A stretch of DNA of 64,000 nt from Brachypodium distachyon. Taxonomy: Eukaryota; Streptophyta; Magnoliopsida; Poales; Poaceae. The notes beneath the pieces were generated by a model, which saw nothing but the letters and a program-made list of their open reading frames with translations, was not told the DNA's origin and made no database searches. This document shows positions 10,901 through 21,627 of the stretch, piece by piece. The position numbers and the translations under genes were made by a program. Each line of letters begins with the position of its first letter. Positions within the stretch are counted from its first letter, which is position 1. The stretch spans positions 14,726,613 through 14,790,612 of the forward strand of contig NC_016135.3 of NCBI RefSeq assembly GCF_000005505.3, given 5' to 3'.

Positions 10901-11459
10901 AGAGAAAGAATCTCATAGCCATGAACTCAAAACAAAAGAAAAACAGGTAACACTAACGCAACAAAGGATACCCAATATAGTATCCAGTGAGGTGAACGCT
11001 CATTGGTCCAAGCACCGAGAAAGTCACGTACTTCTCCTCGAACTCGAGGTCCAGGTTGAGTGTCTCCGACTGCCCTGGGAGCAGGGTGCAGAGCAACAGA
11101 GGGTCCCTGTTCTTAACGGTGCATTGCAGACGCACCTTTGCCCCTCTCTCCGCCTTACTGGCCTCGCCCCCTATAGTCGCCTGCGTTGCAGATCCAACAA
11201 AATCACAAATCACCAAACCCAGGAACCCCAACCATCTATAGCCATTGTTATAACAGAGTGAATCGAAACTTGAAGAGCGAGAAGTCGAGAACCTGGGTGA
11301 CGCGCAGGCGGCCGCGGCGGGGGCTGTGGGTGTGCGTGTAGGGCTTCTCAGGCTTCACTTCGGCGCCTGCAAGCAAAGCATGCGGGCAAACTTAGATGGT
11401 CGGGCAATTAACGGCGGTGTCCATAGCAATCGAGACGATTGTTTACCCCAAAACGACAT
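7910..11459 (-). CDS. FKBP53: Nuclear FKBP-type peptidyl-prolyl isomerase with nucleoplasmin-like N-terminus (FKBP53-like)
   Basis: The gene has twelve coding exons, all with GT-AG introns: 11447-11459, 11293-11366, 10972-11180, 10745-10854, 10558-10653, 9679-9967, 9379-9594, 9053-9275, 8322-8406, 8203-8244, 8069-8117 and 7910-7988. They join to 1485 nt (494 aa). Exon 1 is only 13 coding bases (MSFWG). The N-terminal ~95 residues resemble the nucleoplasmin-like fold (VRLQCTVKNRDPLLL, LDLEFEEKYVTFSVLGP). Long Asp/Glu/Ser tracts and Lys-rich, NLS-like tracts (KKKKKAKDKK, KKKNKEKKTK) follow. The last ~105 residues are an FKBP domain. Its pocket residues are recognisable: Tyr in VKYIG, Phe-Asp in TIFDS, Val-Ile-x-x-Trp in GQVIKGW, Tyr in MGYG and Phe in LVFDVEL. 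In plants such proteins act as histone chaperones and prolyl isomerases in chromatin; that role is inferred from family membership. The symbol follows the Arabidopsis protein. Confidence 0.93.
8763..9032. mobile_element. PIF/Harbinger (Tourist-like) MITE in FKBP intron 8
   Basis: The 270-bp element begins GGGCATCAACAATGG and ends CTGCAGATGCCC. It is flanked on both sides by TAA (8760-8762 and 9033-9035), the 3-bp target duplication typical of PIF/Harbinger. The interior has repeated GTCGACTCTTA motifs and no ORF. Its right end lies only 20 bp from the exon 8 donor (9052). Confidence 0.8.
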
Positions 11460-11895
11460 GGCTGCGATCCGACGACTCGGCGACAAGGTGCCTCGATGGC
11501 AGGAGATTGGCTTCAAATCGATTGGGTGTTCTAAGATTCGAGGCGATGGCAGAGGAGGAAGAGGGGGAGGCAGAGGCAGGCGGCTAGAAACCCTAAAATA
11601 GGGTTTAAGGGGAACGGCGGAGAGCGTGGAACCTGTGATCCTGGTTTTGCCTGTAGGCTCTAGAAGTCTCCGACCTGCCCGTTGCCCCGTTGTTTCATTT
11701 TACGCTTTGGACTTGGGCCTCTGGCGTCTTGGGCTGGGCCAGATCATTGCTCTCAAAAATAAACCCGCTAATGAGACAGCCTCAACTAAGTTTTTTTTTG
11801 TTCTCAAAAAAAAAAATTTTGCGAGTTCAGATTTTGCGAGCGCTCTCAACTAAGGTTGTTCGAGAAGAAACCCAACCCCTTTGTCTTCGCAACTA

Positions 11896-12004
11896 CTTCC
11901 CCGTCATATTAAGTGACTCAAATTTGTCCAAATATGAATGTATCTAGGTTTAAAAAGCGTCTAGATACATTAATAGAAAGTCATTTTATATGGGTCAGAA
12001 GGAG
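11896..12004. mobile_element. Stowaway MITE
   Basis: 109-bp element with TA on both sides (11894-11895, 12005-12006). Its ends are CTTCCCCGTCATATTAAGTG and CATTTTATATGGGTCAGAAGGAG, diverged inverted repeats of the grass Stowaway type. Confidence 0.65.
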
Positions 12005-12786
12005 TAAGCGTTAAGCACTAGATGAGTTGTCGATGCGTTGTTGCGTGCGCCTAGATTTTCTTACCGCCCGTTTGATACCCATCATCTATTCAAGTTTCTA
12101 TGCAAGTTTGCTACCTAGCATTTCGGTATAATATTTTTTGCCGTGAGTAGCATAACATTAGCAAGAAAAATGAGAAATAGTTGCGAGAAAACACATTGGG
12201 ATGCCAATAAAAATGGACAGCCCTTTATCTCTGACTTGGCTTAGCTTTTCATCATGTCGGCGATTGTTTCTTCGGTAGTTTTTCTTCCGAAAAGAACCAA
12301 CGACGACCGATCTATTAATAATCATCAACAGTAGTACAAAAAATACTAAGTAATAAAAACTACAAGTAAGTCAGCACTAGAACGAGATGAAGGCAGGCAA
12401 CCATCCTTGTCTCTCCATCACTGGAACCAGGCAGAGTTTGCGAAAGGATTGTTTGTGATAGTGGATGGTCAGGTAGTCATTGTCGTAAGGCCACAAAGAA
12501 CCAACGCACCCATAGTTGCAACCATCGTCAAAGATGAGAACCGTAAATCGAAAGAGCAGACCTGAAACCACACGAACAAATGCGAAAGCCGACCGAAACC
12601 CAAGAGATTCACCGAAAACCTGAAAAGCTAGCCGGATCACAAGGGATTTGTCGGAAACACAGGTCAATCGCCCTCTGCGAGCGCTAGGTGCACCGCCGAA
12701 GCAAGGACAGGGCGGGGAGAACCTTTTTCTGGCTGCAAGATGTTGTTGTCGCCTCACCATCTTGAAGAAGACTCTAAAAAATCCTA

Positions 12787-12868
12787 CTCCCTTCGACCGG
12801 AATTACTTGTCACTGATTTAGTACAACTTCGTACTAAAACTAGGACAAGTAATTCTGGCCGGAGGGAG
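12787..12868. mobile_element. Stowaway MITE (82 bp)
   Basis: The ends CTCCCTTCGACCGGAATTAC and GTAATTCTGGCCGGAGGGAG pair well. The left TA is at 12785-12786; the right flank is CA, so one base of the duplication is changed. The arms make nearly the whole element a hairpin. Confidence 0.75.
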
Positions 12869-13342
12869 CAGAAAAACAGAGCTGTCCTTGTGCCGACGAG
12901 GGATCCGCCGCACCTCCGTGGCCAATGAAGTCAACGGAGGCCGGACGAACCGGTGCATGCAGCCGCCGCATGCCTGTAGATTGCGTGGGAGAGAGTTGAG
13001 ACCTAACCAAACCGTTCTTGTTGATATACACGAATCAATGTTTGTTCGGTAGTTGGTAATTGCCACGGATGTTGTTTAACGTGTAGTTTAGTACATTTTT
13101 TGTCATGATTAAAATTTTGGTGTTTATTTGAGTGGTGACCAATATTTTAGTAAGTCGACACGGTCTTAATTCATCTTTCTTGTCAATTCTGGCCAATTTA
13201 TCACTCACAGGTAAACAAAACATCATTTTGACACGGCAATGTGGGACTTAAACCAAACACACGCCGCACTTTCTTGGTCCTAAGCTCCTAATCTGCGAGA
13301 CAGTATCATTTTATTTAAGATCGCGACTTAACAAAACAATTA

Positions 13343-13454
13343 CTCCTTTCGACTCATATTATTTGTTTCAAATTTATCAAATATGAATGTATTTATGTTT
13401 AAAAAACGTGTAAATACATGTAACTTTGCGACAAGTAATATGGATCGAAATGAG
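13343..13454. mobile_element. Stowaway MITE
   Basis: 112-bp element with TA flanks (13341-13342, 13455-13456). The ends are CTCCTTTCGACTCATATTAT and ATAATATGGATCGAAATGAG. The interior resembles the 11896 copy (AAATATGAATGTATTTATG, then a TAAATACATG stretch). Confidence 0.7.
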
Positions 13455-13964
13455 TAATCATGCGATTTTGTGAACAGTGGGAAGCAAATCAGCGAGCCGG
13501 CCAAGTCCCAAGCTATACACGAAACAGCGAAGTGCCCCGACTTTCACGCGTCTTGGGGTCAAGCTGTTCCATTCCACGTACAGCTGCGTCTTACCATTAT
13601 TACACCTCGCTGGTGGTACTACCCGACTACACCTGCCGTAACGTTGTTATTGCAAGACGTGTGGCTGTGCGCCACCCGGTACACGCCAGCCGCGTCCCCG
13701 TCGCATCCCCCCACCAAACGACGGCCCCCCAAACACAGAGCGAGAAGAGGAGCAACGGAATAGGAGAACACACGACCACGCGTCCAGCTCCCGCTCGCCC
13801 CGCGCGCCCAGCTCACACACACACACCTCGGCTTGCTGCCATCGTCTCCTCCGGTTCCTGCTCCCATCCTCTTCCTTCTCCACTCCCCCACCAGATTCGC
13901 CTCGTCTCTGTCTGTCTCTCCACGCTCCAGCCTTCCCTCCCACCTCTATGCAGCGTCCCCTCCC

Positions 13965-14369
13965 ATGGCGCCAAGCGCACGGCAACGGCATGCACCCCCG
14001 CGAGCCGCGACCTTGACCCTCCTCCTGCCCCTCCTCCTCCTCTCCTCCCCGTCCCTCTCCTTCGCCGCCGCCGACTCCCCGCCGTCGAGCCCCGCCCCGC
14101 TCCAGGCGCCGCCGGGGCAGGGCGCGTCTGACTCCGACCCCACTCCCCCGCCGCCTCCGCACAAGCACCACCACCGGCACCGGCGCCACCGTCCGCCCCC
14201 GCCCCCGCCGCCCAGGCGGCGGCTAAACTTCGGGGAGAGGCTCGGGATTGCCTTCGCCGGCGTCGCCGCGGCAATGCAGGTCGTCCTCGGCGCCTTCCTG
14301 GCCCTGCGCGCGTGGCAGCTGCGGCGGCTGGACAGGGCCGAGGTGTCCTCCTCCACGCCCCTCACCTGA
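13965..14369 (+). CDS. Small secreted or membrane proline/histidine-rich protein
   Basis: Single-exon ORF of 134 aa starting at 13965 in good context (CCCATGGCG). An upstream in-frame ATG at 13833 would hide the signal sequence, so the shorter start is preferred. Residues ~17-36 form a hydrophobic signal peptide (LTLLLPLLLLSSPS, Ala-rich end). Residues ~38-85 are low-complexity, rich in Pro, Ser and His with a PHKHHHRHRRHR block. Residues ~92-116 are a hydrophobic helix (LGIAFAGVAAAMQVVLGAF), followed by a short basic tail (RAWQLRRLDR). This suggests a single-pass membrane protein with an extracytoplasmic proline-rich stretch, perhaps at the cell wall. I do not recognise a named family. The GC-rich codon use is typical of grass single-exon genes. 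Confidence 0.7.
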   Translation: MAPSARQRHAPPRAATLTLLLPLLLLSSPSLSFAAADSPPSSPAPLQAPPGQGASDSDPTPPPPPHKHHHRHRRHRPPPPPPPRRRLNFGERLGIAFAGVAAAMQVVLGAFLALRAWQLRRLDRAEVSSSTPLT

Positions 14370-16457
14370 CCGGCTAGCCTGCCCCGCGTCTTGCTTGTCG
14401 CCGTCAGGTCCGTGATTTGTTAATTGTTCGTGATCTCGAGCGTTGTTGTAAAGGAAGCAATGATGTCGTATACTTATTCTCGATTAATTCCATTCTACAC
14501 ACCATTTTTTCCCGCATGTGTTCGCCGAGATCGAGCACGCCAGCCCTTTGCTGTACGGGTGTACAACTTGCTTCTGTCAGAACAAGTAGACAGGCCATGT
14601 GATGCGATATACTGCCATGAGAGGTGTAGCGTGTGCTTATTTGTTGTTAAGCGATCCAGATTCAGGAATGGCGCTATGTTTCTGGTAATAGAAATGGGGT
14701 GAAATCCGTTATTAAAAAAGTGGTGCTATGTTGGATATAGGCTAACTGCTTAGATGTGCACGAATGCACAAAGTAATTCCAATTACTGCGTTAGTGCCGC
14801 GATCTTAGCTCTTAAATTGGTCACCTGTGGTAGTAGCACTCCATACCAACAATGTTGCTCCATGTGGAATGATTGAGCCAACTACTATCACACAACACTT
14901 ATGAACAATGATAGCTTAGTGATCAGCAAGCTGATTGTACCTTTTCTGTCCGTCTCCTGGTCTAAGCATGATCACTCGATCACTGATGAAAATTTTAGAG
15001 GTTCCAGCTATCCACGGATCATGGATAGAGAAAACAGCAAGTTTCAGGTGTTATCGCTTAATATTTTTACCAACACTTGGTGACTAAGTGATGAAATTGG
15101 TGAAAGTCTCTGTTTGCTTTTTGGGACCAAAAGGGTTATTGTCTTATGCACTGAGTTTCTTGACATGTTTTTTTTCTATGTTGCGCTTTTGGTTGTTGTA
15201 TCTATGCCTTTCAATTATGAGATCATATTTACCACAAGTGAAAGCATGTATATGGAACAGTGATATCTCTTTGCATTTTAATTTTATCCCTGACTAAATC
15301 CAAGTGATTCTCCATCTGTGAAATGCTTCAAGAAACTGAATAATGTTGAGCCATTCTACCTTGTCAAATGATGGACCATTGCAGCTATCCAATAGAACCA
15401 TGTTCCAAGTTTTGCACATTGGTATGTCAATTCTTACAAGAGAAATTGGAAGGCAGCAAACATGTCTGTGTAGTGTATGATTACATTGTATATTGCCTGA
15501 AGTACTGTATGTATATATGCAATGTCTTACTCGTAAGTCGTAACTCATTCTAAATCCATTCTCATATGTGATATTTCCTACATCTCTTGCTTGTTTTGCC
15601 TTCGAGGGGGGGAAAACGAGCATAGATACCAGGATCAAATGATTTTTGAATCTGAAATGGTGCAGGAATCATTGGTCACGCATGTGAGAGCCAGATGGCT
15701 AATAATTATATACTCCGTATGTCCTGATTTGCATCTTGGACAACTGGGATGCGACCTTGTCTTATTGCCCAGATCCAAACCCTGGAGGACTTGCAAGTAG
15801 AAATGTGTGCCAACTTGAATGAGCAGCTGTCTGCTGAAGTCCAAGATGTGGAATGTTCTTCTTGGTATTTGTATCCTGAGTTCCTGACTAGTTTAGATGT
15901 CCTTCTTTAGATCTAGTGATTATTACGGTCTGACGCGTTGGCCTTTACCATTGCCTTCTTCTAACAGCGTGTCGTGCATCCCTTTGCTTACCCCTTCGTT
16001 CGCTCCCTCCCTGTCGTCGCTCTGCCCCCTTCGCCGGCTGGCCGCCCATCTCGACCCCCTCCCTCCCCTCCCTAGTCCCCTTACGGCCTTACCGGCCGCT
16101 GGCCATTCATGTCCTAGGCTTTAAGCTTTGGTTTCGTTTAATTGGGAGTTAAGCACCTGTAGCTTCTCGGTCTTCAGTTGTCTGTACGATCACTTGCCAA
16201 GAATGTTTCTGGAAGCTCAATTTTATCAAGTACTCTTCCGTTCCATCAACGTTGGCATGGCTTTATGAAATGGAGTGAGTACTGTATAATTCAATTCTAT
16301 TCGTAATTTTGGGATTCTCGCTTTACAGTGGTGTCGGCTTCCTGTTATTGTGAAGACGGACTTCTCTGTCACTGTGCGATCCACATTGAGGAGATTAGAG
16401 CGTTGGTGCAGCAGGATAGAAGGTTTTCCTTGGTGAAAGGGGATAAATCGCAACATC

Positions 16458-16655
16458 GTGGGAGTCATCTACTTCTTGTGAATTTTGCTAGAGTTGGGTG
16501 ACGCATGATTGTCTAACTGGTGCGTGGGAGTCATCTACTTCTTGTGAATTTTGCTAGAGTTGGGTGACGCATGATTGTCTAACTGGTGCGTGGGAGTCAT
16601 CTACTTCTTGTGAATTTTGCTAGAGTTGGGTGACGCATGATTGTCTAACCGGTGC
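16458..16655. repeat. 66-bp minisatellite, three copies
   Basis: Three head-to-tail copies starting at 16458, 16524 and 16590 (GTGGGAGTCATCTACTTC...), with a short fourth start at 16656. The copies are almost identical; a C-for-T change (TCTAACCGG) marks the last one. Confidence 0.9.
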
Positions 16656-16700
16656 GTGGGAGGCGGTTCTCCGATATTGTATTGTTGTGCTTTCATAATA

Positions 16701-16938
16701 CTCCTTTCGATCCATATTAATTGTCAAAATATTATACTTTCTTTGTTCCTAAATACTTTGCACTAAAATCACGACAAGTATTCAGGAACGGAGAGAGTAT
16801 GTATCTAGACGCTTTTTAGGCATAGCACATCCATATTTAGACAAATTTGAGACAGCTAATATGTCGTTCCAAAATAAGTGACTTGAATTTGTATAAATTC
16901 TTATATAAATTCATGTCACTTATTTTAAGACGGAAAGA
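16701..16938. mobile_element. Nested Stowaway cluster
   Basis: An outer Stowaway-like sequence begins CTCCTTTCGATCCATATTAA at 16701. It is split by an inner 61-bp element (16737-16797, ends CTTTCTTTGTTCCTAAATAC and GTATTCAGGAACGGAGAGAG) flanked by TA on both sides. The outer interior resumes at 16798 (ATGTATCTAGACGC). A third element lies at about 16862-16938, with arms TCCAAAATAAGTGAC and GTCACTTATTTTA. Confidence 0.7.
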
Positions 16939-17064
16939 CCATATAAATCTATTTTGCCCAAAAAAAGATGGGAGTACTTGTTTCTCAATTGCCGGTAGGG
17001 ATAGAAAATCATGTTTATGTTGTCTTTTTTTCTTGAGGGAAAGCCCTCTGTTGTCCGAGTTTTA

Positions 17065-17342
17065 GGGCCTGTTTGGTTGCTACCCCGAAACCAATATGCC
17101 TGGCCGGGAATCTACCTTAGAATTGCCTGTGACTCGTTCGCTTAGCTACCTGAGAAGCTGCCTGATTCAGGCCACCGAATTTGAGCGCCCGAGCCTGGCT
17201 TTGTTTCTCAGCAAACGTGCCTGAGATCCTACTGTACCATTCATTGAATTCAAACCATCTCAAACCAAACAAGATTTTCATGCCACCTTCAGGCGTGAGA
17301 TTATGCCAGGCATGTTGGCCACGACAGCATCCAAACAGCCCC
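17065..17342. mobile_element. PIF/Harbinger-type MITE upstream of the SPC2 gene
   Basis: 278-bp element with ends GGGCCTGTTTGGTTGCTA and GCATCCAAACAGCCCC (inverted) and TTA on both flanks (17062-17064, 17343-17345). It ends about 290 bp before the start codon of the signal peptidase gene, so it may overlap the promoter. Confidence 0.75.
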
Positions 17343-17635
17343 TTAAGTTCAGTACACTGCATTGAGCTGTCGAAGTGCTGACCTGGCTCCCCTGTGACGA
17401 GCTCCTCCTCTCTCATTGGCCCCGCCCACCATCTACGTGGCGAACCAGGTCCACCTATCACCAAAACGAGAGACCATTCCCGTACTCTACTGACAAGCCG
17501 GACCCGATACAAGCAGCGCCCACCCGTCATAGACTGATCCCGCATATACCCCTGAGCCACGAGGTCCGCCTCGCACGCTCCTCCGTACTGATCCTCGCCC
17601 GCGGCCCATCCCCAACTCCCTCGACGACGGCGAAG

Positions 17636-20250
17636 ATGGCGAGCGACGGCGCGGTGGCCACGCCGTTGAAGTTCACCCAGAAAAAGGCCAACCTCCTTGA
17701 TCCCCACTCCATCAAGCACCTCCTCGACGAGACCATCTCCGAGGTACTGCAGTTCACACTAAACCCTAACCCCCTCTCCCGTTCGAGATCTCTATTCCTC
17801 TCGCTCCCTCTTCTCCTCACTTGGTTCCTCTAGATTCGGCCATTGATGAGGCAGTTCCGTGGTGCGACCAGGTCGTGAAGAGCAAGGGCTACACGGAGGA
17901 CACACGGCTGGGCAACTGGAAGCTCGCGATCGGGACGGCCGTGATCGCCATCGCGCTTCTCGCGCAGTTCTACCCGAAGAAGTTCCCCCAGAACAGCGAG
18001 TTCCTGCTCGGCTGCATCGCGCTATATCCTTTTTCTGTGTTTGTTTCTCCGTTCTGATGAATTTTGTTAAGGAGTAGATCTGAATTTCTTTCTGGGGAAT
18101 TGTCTTGAATTTGTTGTACGATGCCGTTGGTCCTTGACTTTCATGGTGGATACGTATGTGGTGATGAATGTGGTGCTGCTGATCCTTAGCTACGCCAAGG
18201 AGAAGGATGCCATTATCTTCACCCACCCTCCAGCGGTGAGTTTTATATTCATCTCGATTTGTTGCTCCTGAATTTCAATTATAGATCTCGCTGATTACTC
18301 CAGTCCTGGTTTCAGTATTTCTGAAAAAGATCGTACTCTCTGTTGATGTCTCCGAAGTAGTTTTGCCAGAAAAATAAATAAGAAATGTATATGCCCCGCA
18401 AAAAATAATAATAAGAAATGTATAAATTGCATGTCCTGTGTGGTCTATATTGAACTATGAATAGAGATGTTGCATTTAAATCAAATGTGAACCCCGCTCC
18501 ACGGTATATGTTGCAATTAATATTCATCTGATGAATATGTTTACCTGTTCTGAAGTTGAACAGTTTTTAAGAAAATTTTCTATATTACAACTTCTGAAGA
18601 GACACACCATTTTTGTTGTAAATGAGATCGCTTTTGTTTGAAATATGTTATGCGCATTACATTAAATTATTCTGCCCCTCCTCTCAGGGAGCAGTTGCTC
18701 TGTTGCAACTATATCATTTTCTGTATCACCTAATTTTATGTGATACACTATGTTGACCTGTTGAGTAGTTGTGGTTTATTGTGATACTGATACAGGACCC
18801 TGATTATTTGCCATGTTGCGTACTTACTATATCACTTTTGATTGAATGCTTGAGCACTAGTATCTCATGTTAAAACTCACAAATGAGATGTTGTTTTGTA
18901 CTTTTGTGCTCGATAATAGAAATTGAAAATCACATTGGAACTGTGTAATTAAACCACTGAGGTGTTTTTGTTTTTACTATTTTGCTTCTTGACCATGACC
19001 ATAATGGCAAGTGTGTATTTCATAGTGTACTTGTATTGTTGTTGGTCAAACAATTTCCTTCTGCGAGTGCCTCGTTTATTAAGATGGATGAGTAGTGAAT
19101 CCTTCAGTCCTTGGACAATAGGTACATCTTAAACTTAACTATGCCTAATGGCCTAGTGGTGAATGGATGTTGTTTGTGATTCAGGCTCATTTCAGCACAT
19201 TTGTTGCCAAGCCTCGTTAACTTGTTTTTTTTCTTTCCTCAGGGTTCTTTCAGTAGCACTGGCCTAGTCATTTCTTCGAAGTTACCAAGATTCTCGGACA
19301 TGTACAATCTTACAATAGCCAGTGCGGATCCACAGTCTATCTCTGCTCATAAGCCTGTACATTTCACTAAGAGTGTTACAAAATGGTATGCTTGCCCTCA
19401 GTTCATTGAGCTAATCTAAGTCATCAAAATTTATTTTCTTGCTTAATTCTGAAGCATGGGAAGGCACTTTCTTTTAGTTAATATAGTTCACCAGTTCAAG
19501 TTTAGCTAAATCTGACTGTGATGTTGGCTATCCAGTGTGCAAACTGATGCTTCTACCATAGTGTTAGGATTACTTGGTAGTCATTGCATTTCTGCTCCAA
19601 ACATGCTTGGTTATACATTACTCGCTTTGGTCCACACAAAAATGGAAGTTTTTGTCTTGGACATAGGTCTAGACGTCAAAACTTTGGCTAATTATACCTT
19701 TTAAAATATTTAGATTGGATACCTGAAAATCAAACATTTAAATTTGTCTCAAAAAGTACTTCCATTACATCTAAATTTTATTCGGTTCTGTAAATATTTG
19801 TAACAAAAACTATTGGTTGAAGTTATGTTTTGGAGATTGTCCATGTCGTCAGTTTTTAGTGAACTAGAGGACATGACCTAGTTTGCAGACATAGAAACAC
19901 ATTGCAAGTGACTTGGAAAAATATGAAAGCTTCAGTTTGTTAATAGAACCCTGAGGCTTGCAGATACTAGATGAATGTTGCATTTGACCCGGCAAAACAT
20001 GCAAGCTTGAGCTTGTGTAAGAATGTAAGATAGCTTTGTAGGTTAACCTGGCAGCACAGTGTTTGTTTTTGTTGCTGTATTTGGTCTACTAGGGGGCATC
20101 CTTGTAGCATAAGTCTCTCATGTTCTCCGTTACAGTGTTCTTACTATCTTGGGCAGGTTTACAAAGGAAGGTGTTCTCGTGGAGGGCCTGTTCTGGAAGG
20201 ATGTTGAGAAACTGATTGACGACTACAACAGTGAGCGCAAGAGCAAATGA
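17636..20250 (+). CDS. SPC25: Signal peptidase complex subunit 2 (SPC25/SPCS2)
   Basis: Five exons: 17636-17743, 17872-18023, 18154-18235, 19243-19385 and 20157-20250, joined to 579 nt (192 aa). The protein has a short cytosolic N-terminus (KFTQKKANLLDPHSIKHLLD) and two membrane helices at about residues 54-70 and 80-100. A C-terminal cytosolic domain follows (GLVISSKLPRFSDMYNL, KSVTKWFTKEGVL, LFWKDVEKLIDDY), as in the SPC25 family. It is a non-catalytic ER membrane subunit that supports signal-peptide cleavage. Introns 1, 3 and 4 are GT-AG. Intron 2 (18024-18153) has AT and AC ends and splits codon 87. Reading through as GT-AG does not give the conserved CIALYVVMNVV helix. Confidence 0.95.
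18024..18153 (+). other. AT-AC (U12-type) intron in the SPC2 gene
   Basis: The 130-nt intron starts ATATCCTTTT, an exact match to the U12 5' splice consensus ATATCCTT. It ends GGATAC, with terminal AC. TCCTTGAC at 18131-18138 fits the U12 branch-point consensus TTCCTTRAY, with its A 16 nt before the 3' end. Removing exactly this segment restores the second membrane helix without a frame change. Confidence 0.88.
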
Positions 20251-20983
20251 ATTAGTAGCCTCTGCGTCTGATTGTATGCAGAAAGCTTAGACTAATCAAA
20301 ATAGACAATGTTTTTGCTACAGTACTGTTTGACTGGAGAATGAAATATCGTTCAAGATAATACACCATTGGAGTTTTTTTTTAGTATGCAAGTCTATCCA
20401 TCAGTGTTTGAGTATGCAAGTCTATCCATCGGTGTTTATTTAATCACTATCTTATCATTTTTAAGCCACCCGAGACTTTATACTATATTTGTTTTGTGAG
20501 TTTTTCACCAAACATCTCGCCTGATTTCCTTTCTATGGTTTCCTTATAAGCAAAGCTATAGCCTACAGGCAGGCATTTTTTAATGGTATTTCCCCCGATC
20601 AATGATAAGTGTCGAGGATTTAATACAAAGTTAGTAATGACCCTGACATTTTGAAGCTCATACTCTTTTTTGAAAATTATATTTAGAGGCCAAAAATTCT
20701 GAAAAAAAAACCCTATACTGCATATATGAATAATTCTAGGTATATATATAGAAGTTGTGAAGAAGTTAGTTAACATTTGATCTACACAAATTTGTGGATT
20801 TATAATACTGGCACATAACATTCTTTATACAAAAAGTACATGTATAATTCCTATAGAACTTTGATTGGGTAGTGTTAACATGGTAATAGTAATAACTACG
20901 GAGTATTATGGAGTACAATATTAACGCATGAAGTTACGTAGCCTCCCATCATCAGATTTAGTCATGTAGCTCTCTTAGTCTTA

Positions 20984-21204
20984 GACCCTGTTTGATTGGG
21001 CTTCAGCTTCAGCTTTTGATGTTTTTAGCAATCTCAAAAGCACTTCTCCTGTTTACACATGAAGATGAGAAGCATCTCCGGACATGCTTTTGGTGCTTCT
21101 AGCAGAGAAGCACCTCTTCTCAGCTTCATGTGTAAACGGAAAAAGTGCTTTTGAAATTGCTAGAAGCACCAAAAGCTGAAACAGAAGGCCAAACAAATAG
21201 GGCC
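20984..21204. mobile_element. PIF/Harbinger-type MITE
   Basis: 221-bp element with TTA on both sides (20981-20983, 21205-21207). The ends are GACCCTGTTTGATTGGGCTT and AAGGCCAAACAAATAGGGCC. Longer internal arms also pair (CTTCTCCTGTTTACACATGA against TCATGTGTAAACGGAAAAAG), so much of the element can fold back. Confidence 0.75.
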
Positions 21205-21555
21205 TTAGCCTTGAGGGTGACTTTCAGCGCCATCACGTTAAGTGCAAGGGGCATCCTCAAACTATTCCCGTTTGTCCATTTTTGGGTCTATGGAGAAAAA
21301 TGCAATATCTAATGGATCCCCACTTGTCCAAAAGTTGTCCATCTTCCCCATTTCTTTTCCAAATTTGGGGAGAGATTGTCTAAAATTTGTGCACTTGTTC
21401 TTTTGGTTCATATGTAAAAAACTCATGAGAAAGACAAATAAGGGCTCTCATTGGACAACATGATATTTTTCCCATCTTTGTTTGTCCAAACACCCCCAAA
21501 TGAAAAAATGGAGAGGACAAATGAGAGCTTGTTTCAGCCTAACGTATCCCATGTA

Positions 21556-21627
21556 CTCCTCCGATCCTAAATTCTTGTCGTTGTTTTAGTGCACTAAAAC
21601 AGCGACAAGAATTTAGGATCGGAGGAA
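21556..21627. mobile_element. Stowaway MITE, near-perfect hairpin
   Basis: 72-bp element with TA flanks. The left arm CTCCTCCGATCCTAAATTCT pairs almost perfectly with the right arm AGAATTTAGGATCGGAGGA across a tiny GTGCAC loop. It lies about 370 bp downstream of the stop codon (21996) of the minus-strand gene. Confidence 0.85.

Larger units (their letters stand above)
11460..13964. other. Intergenic region between FKBP gene and proline-rich gene
   Basis: The proximal part (to about 11640) is the likely 5' UTR and promoter of the FKBP gene; a GAGGAAGAGG/GGAGGC-type purine-rich stretch is present near 11550. Three Stowaway MITEs are listed separately. From about 13600 the DNA becomes GC- and CT-rich and is probably the promoter and 5' UTR of the next gene; a short CA repeat lies at 13815-13827. 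No other gene was recognised. Confidence 0.5.
14370..17635. other. Intergenic region, no gene recognised
   Basis: Contains the likely 3' UTR of the proline-rich gene, a 66-bp minisatellite (16458-16655), a nested Stowaway cluster (16701-16938) and a PIF/Harbinger MITE (17065-17342). A GC-rich, CT-rich patch at 15960-16120 has no convincing coding frame. The segment from about 17390 to 17635 is the promoter and 5' UTR of the next gene. Confidence 0.5.

Noticed and set aside
13619..14365. Several Gly/Arg-rich minus-strand frames
   Set aside because: They are the antisense of the proline-rich gene and its CT-rich 5' region.
17821..18057. An ORF starting at 17821 in the SPC2 gene
   Set aside because: It reads from intron 1 into exon 2 and on into the AT-AC intron. 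The spliced model explains the conserved protein instead.
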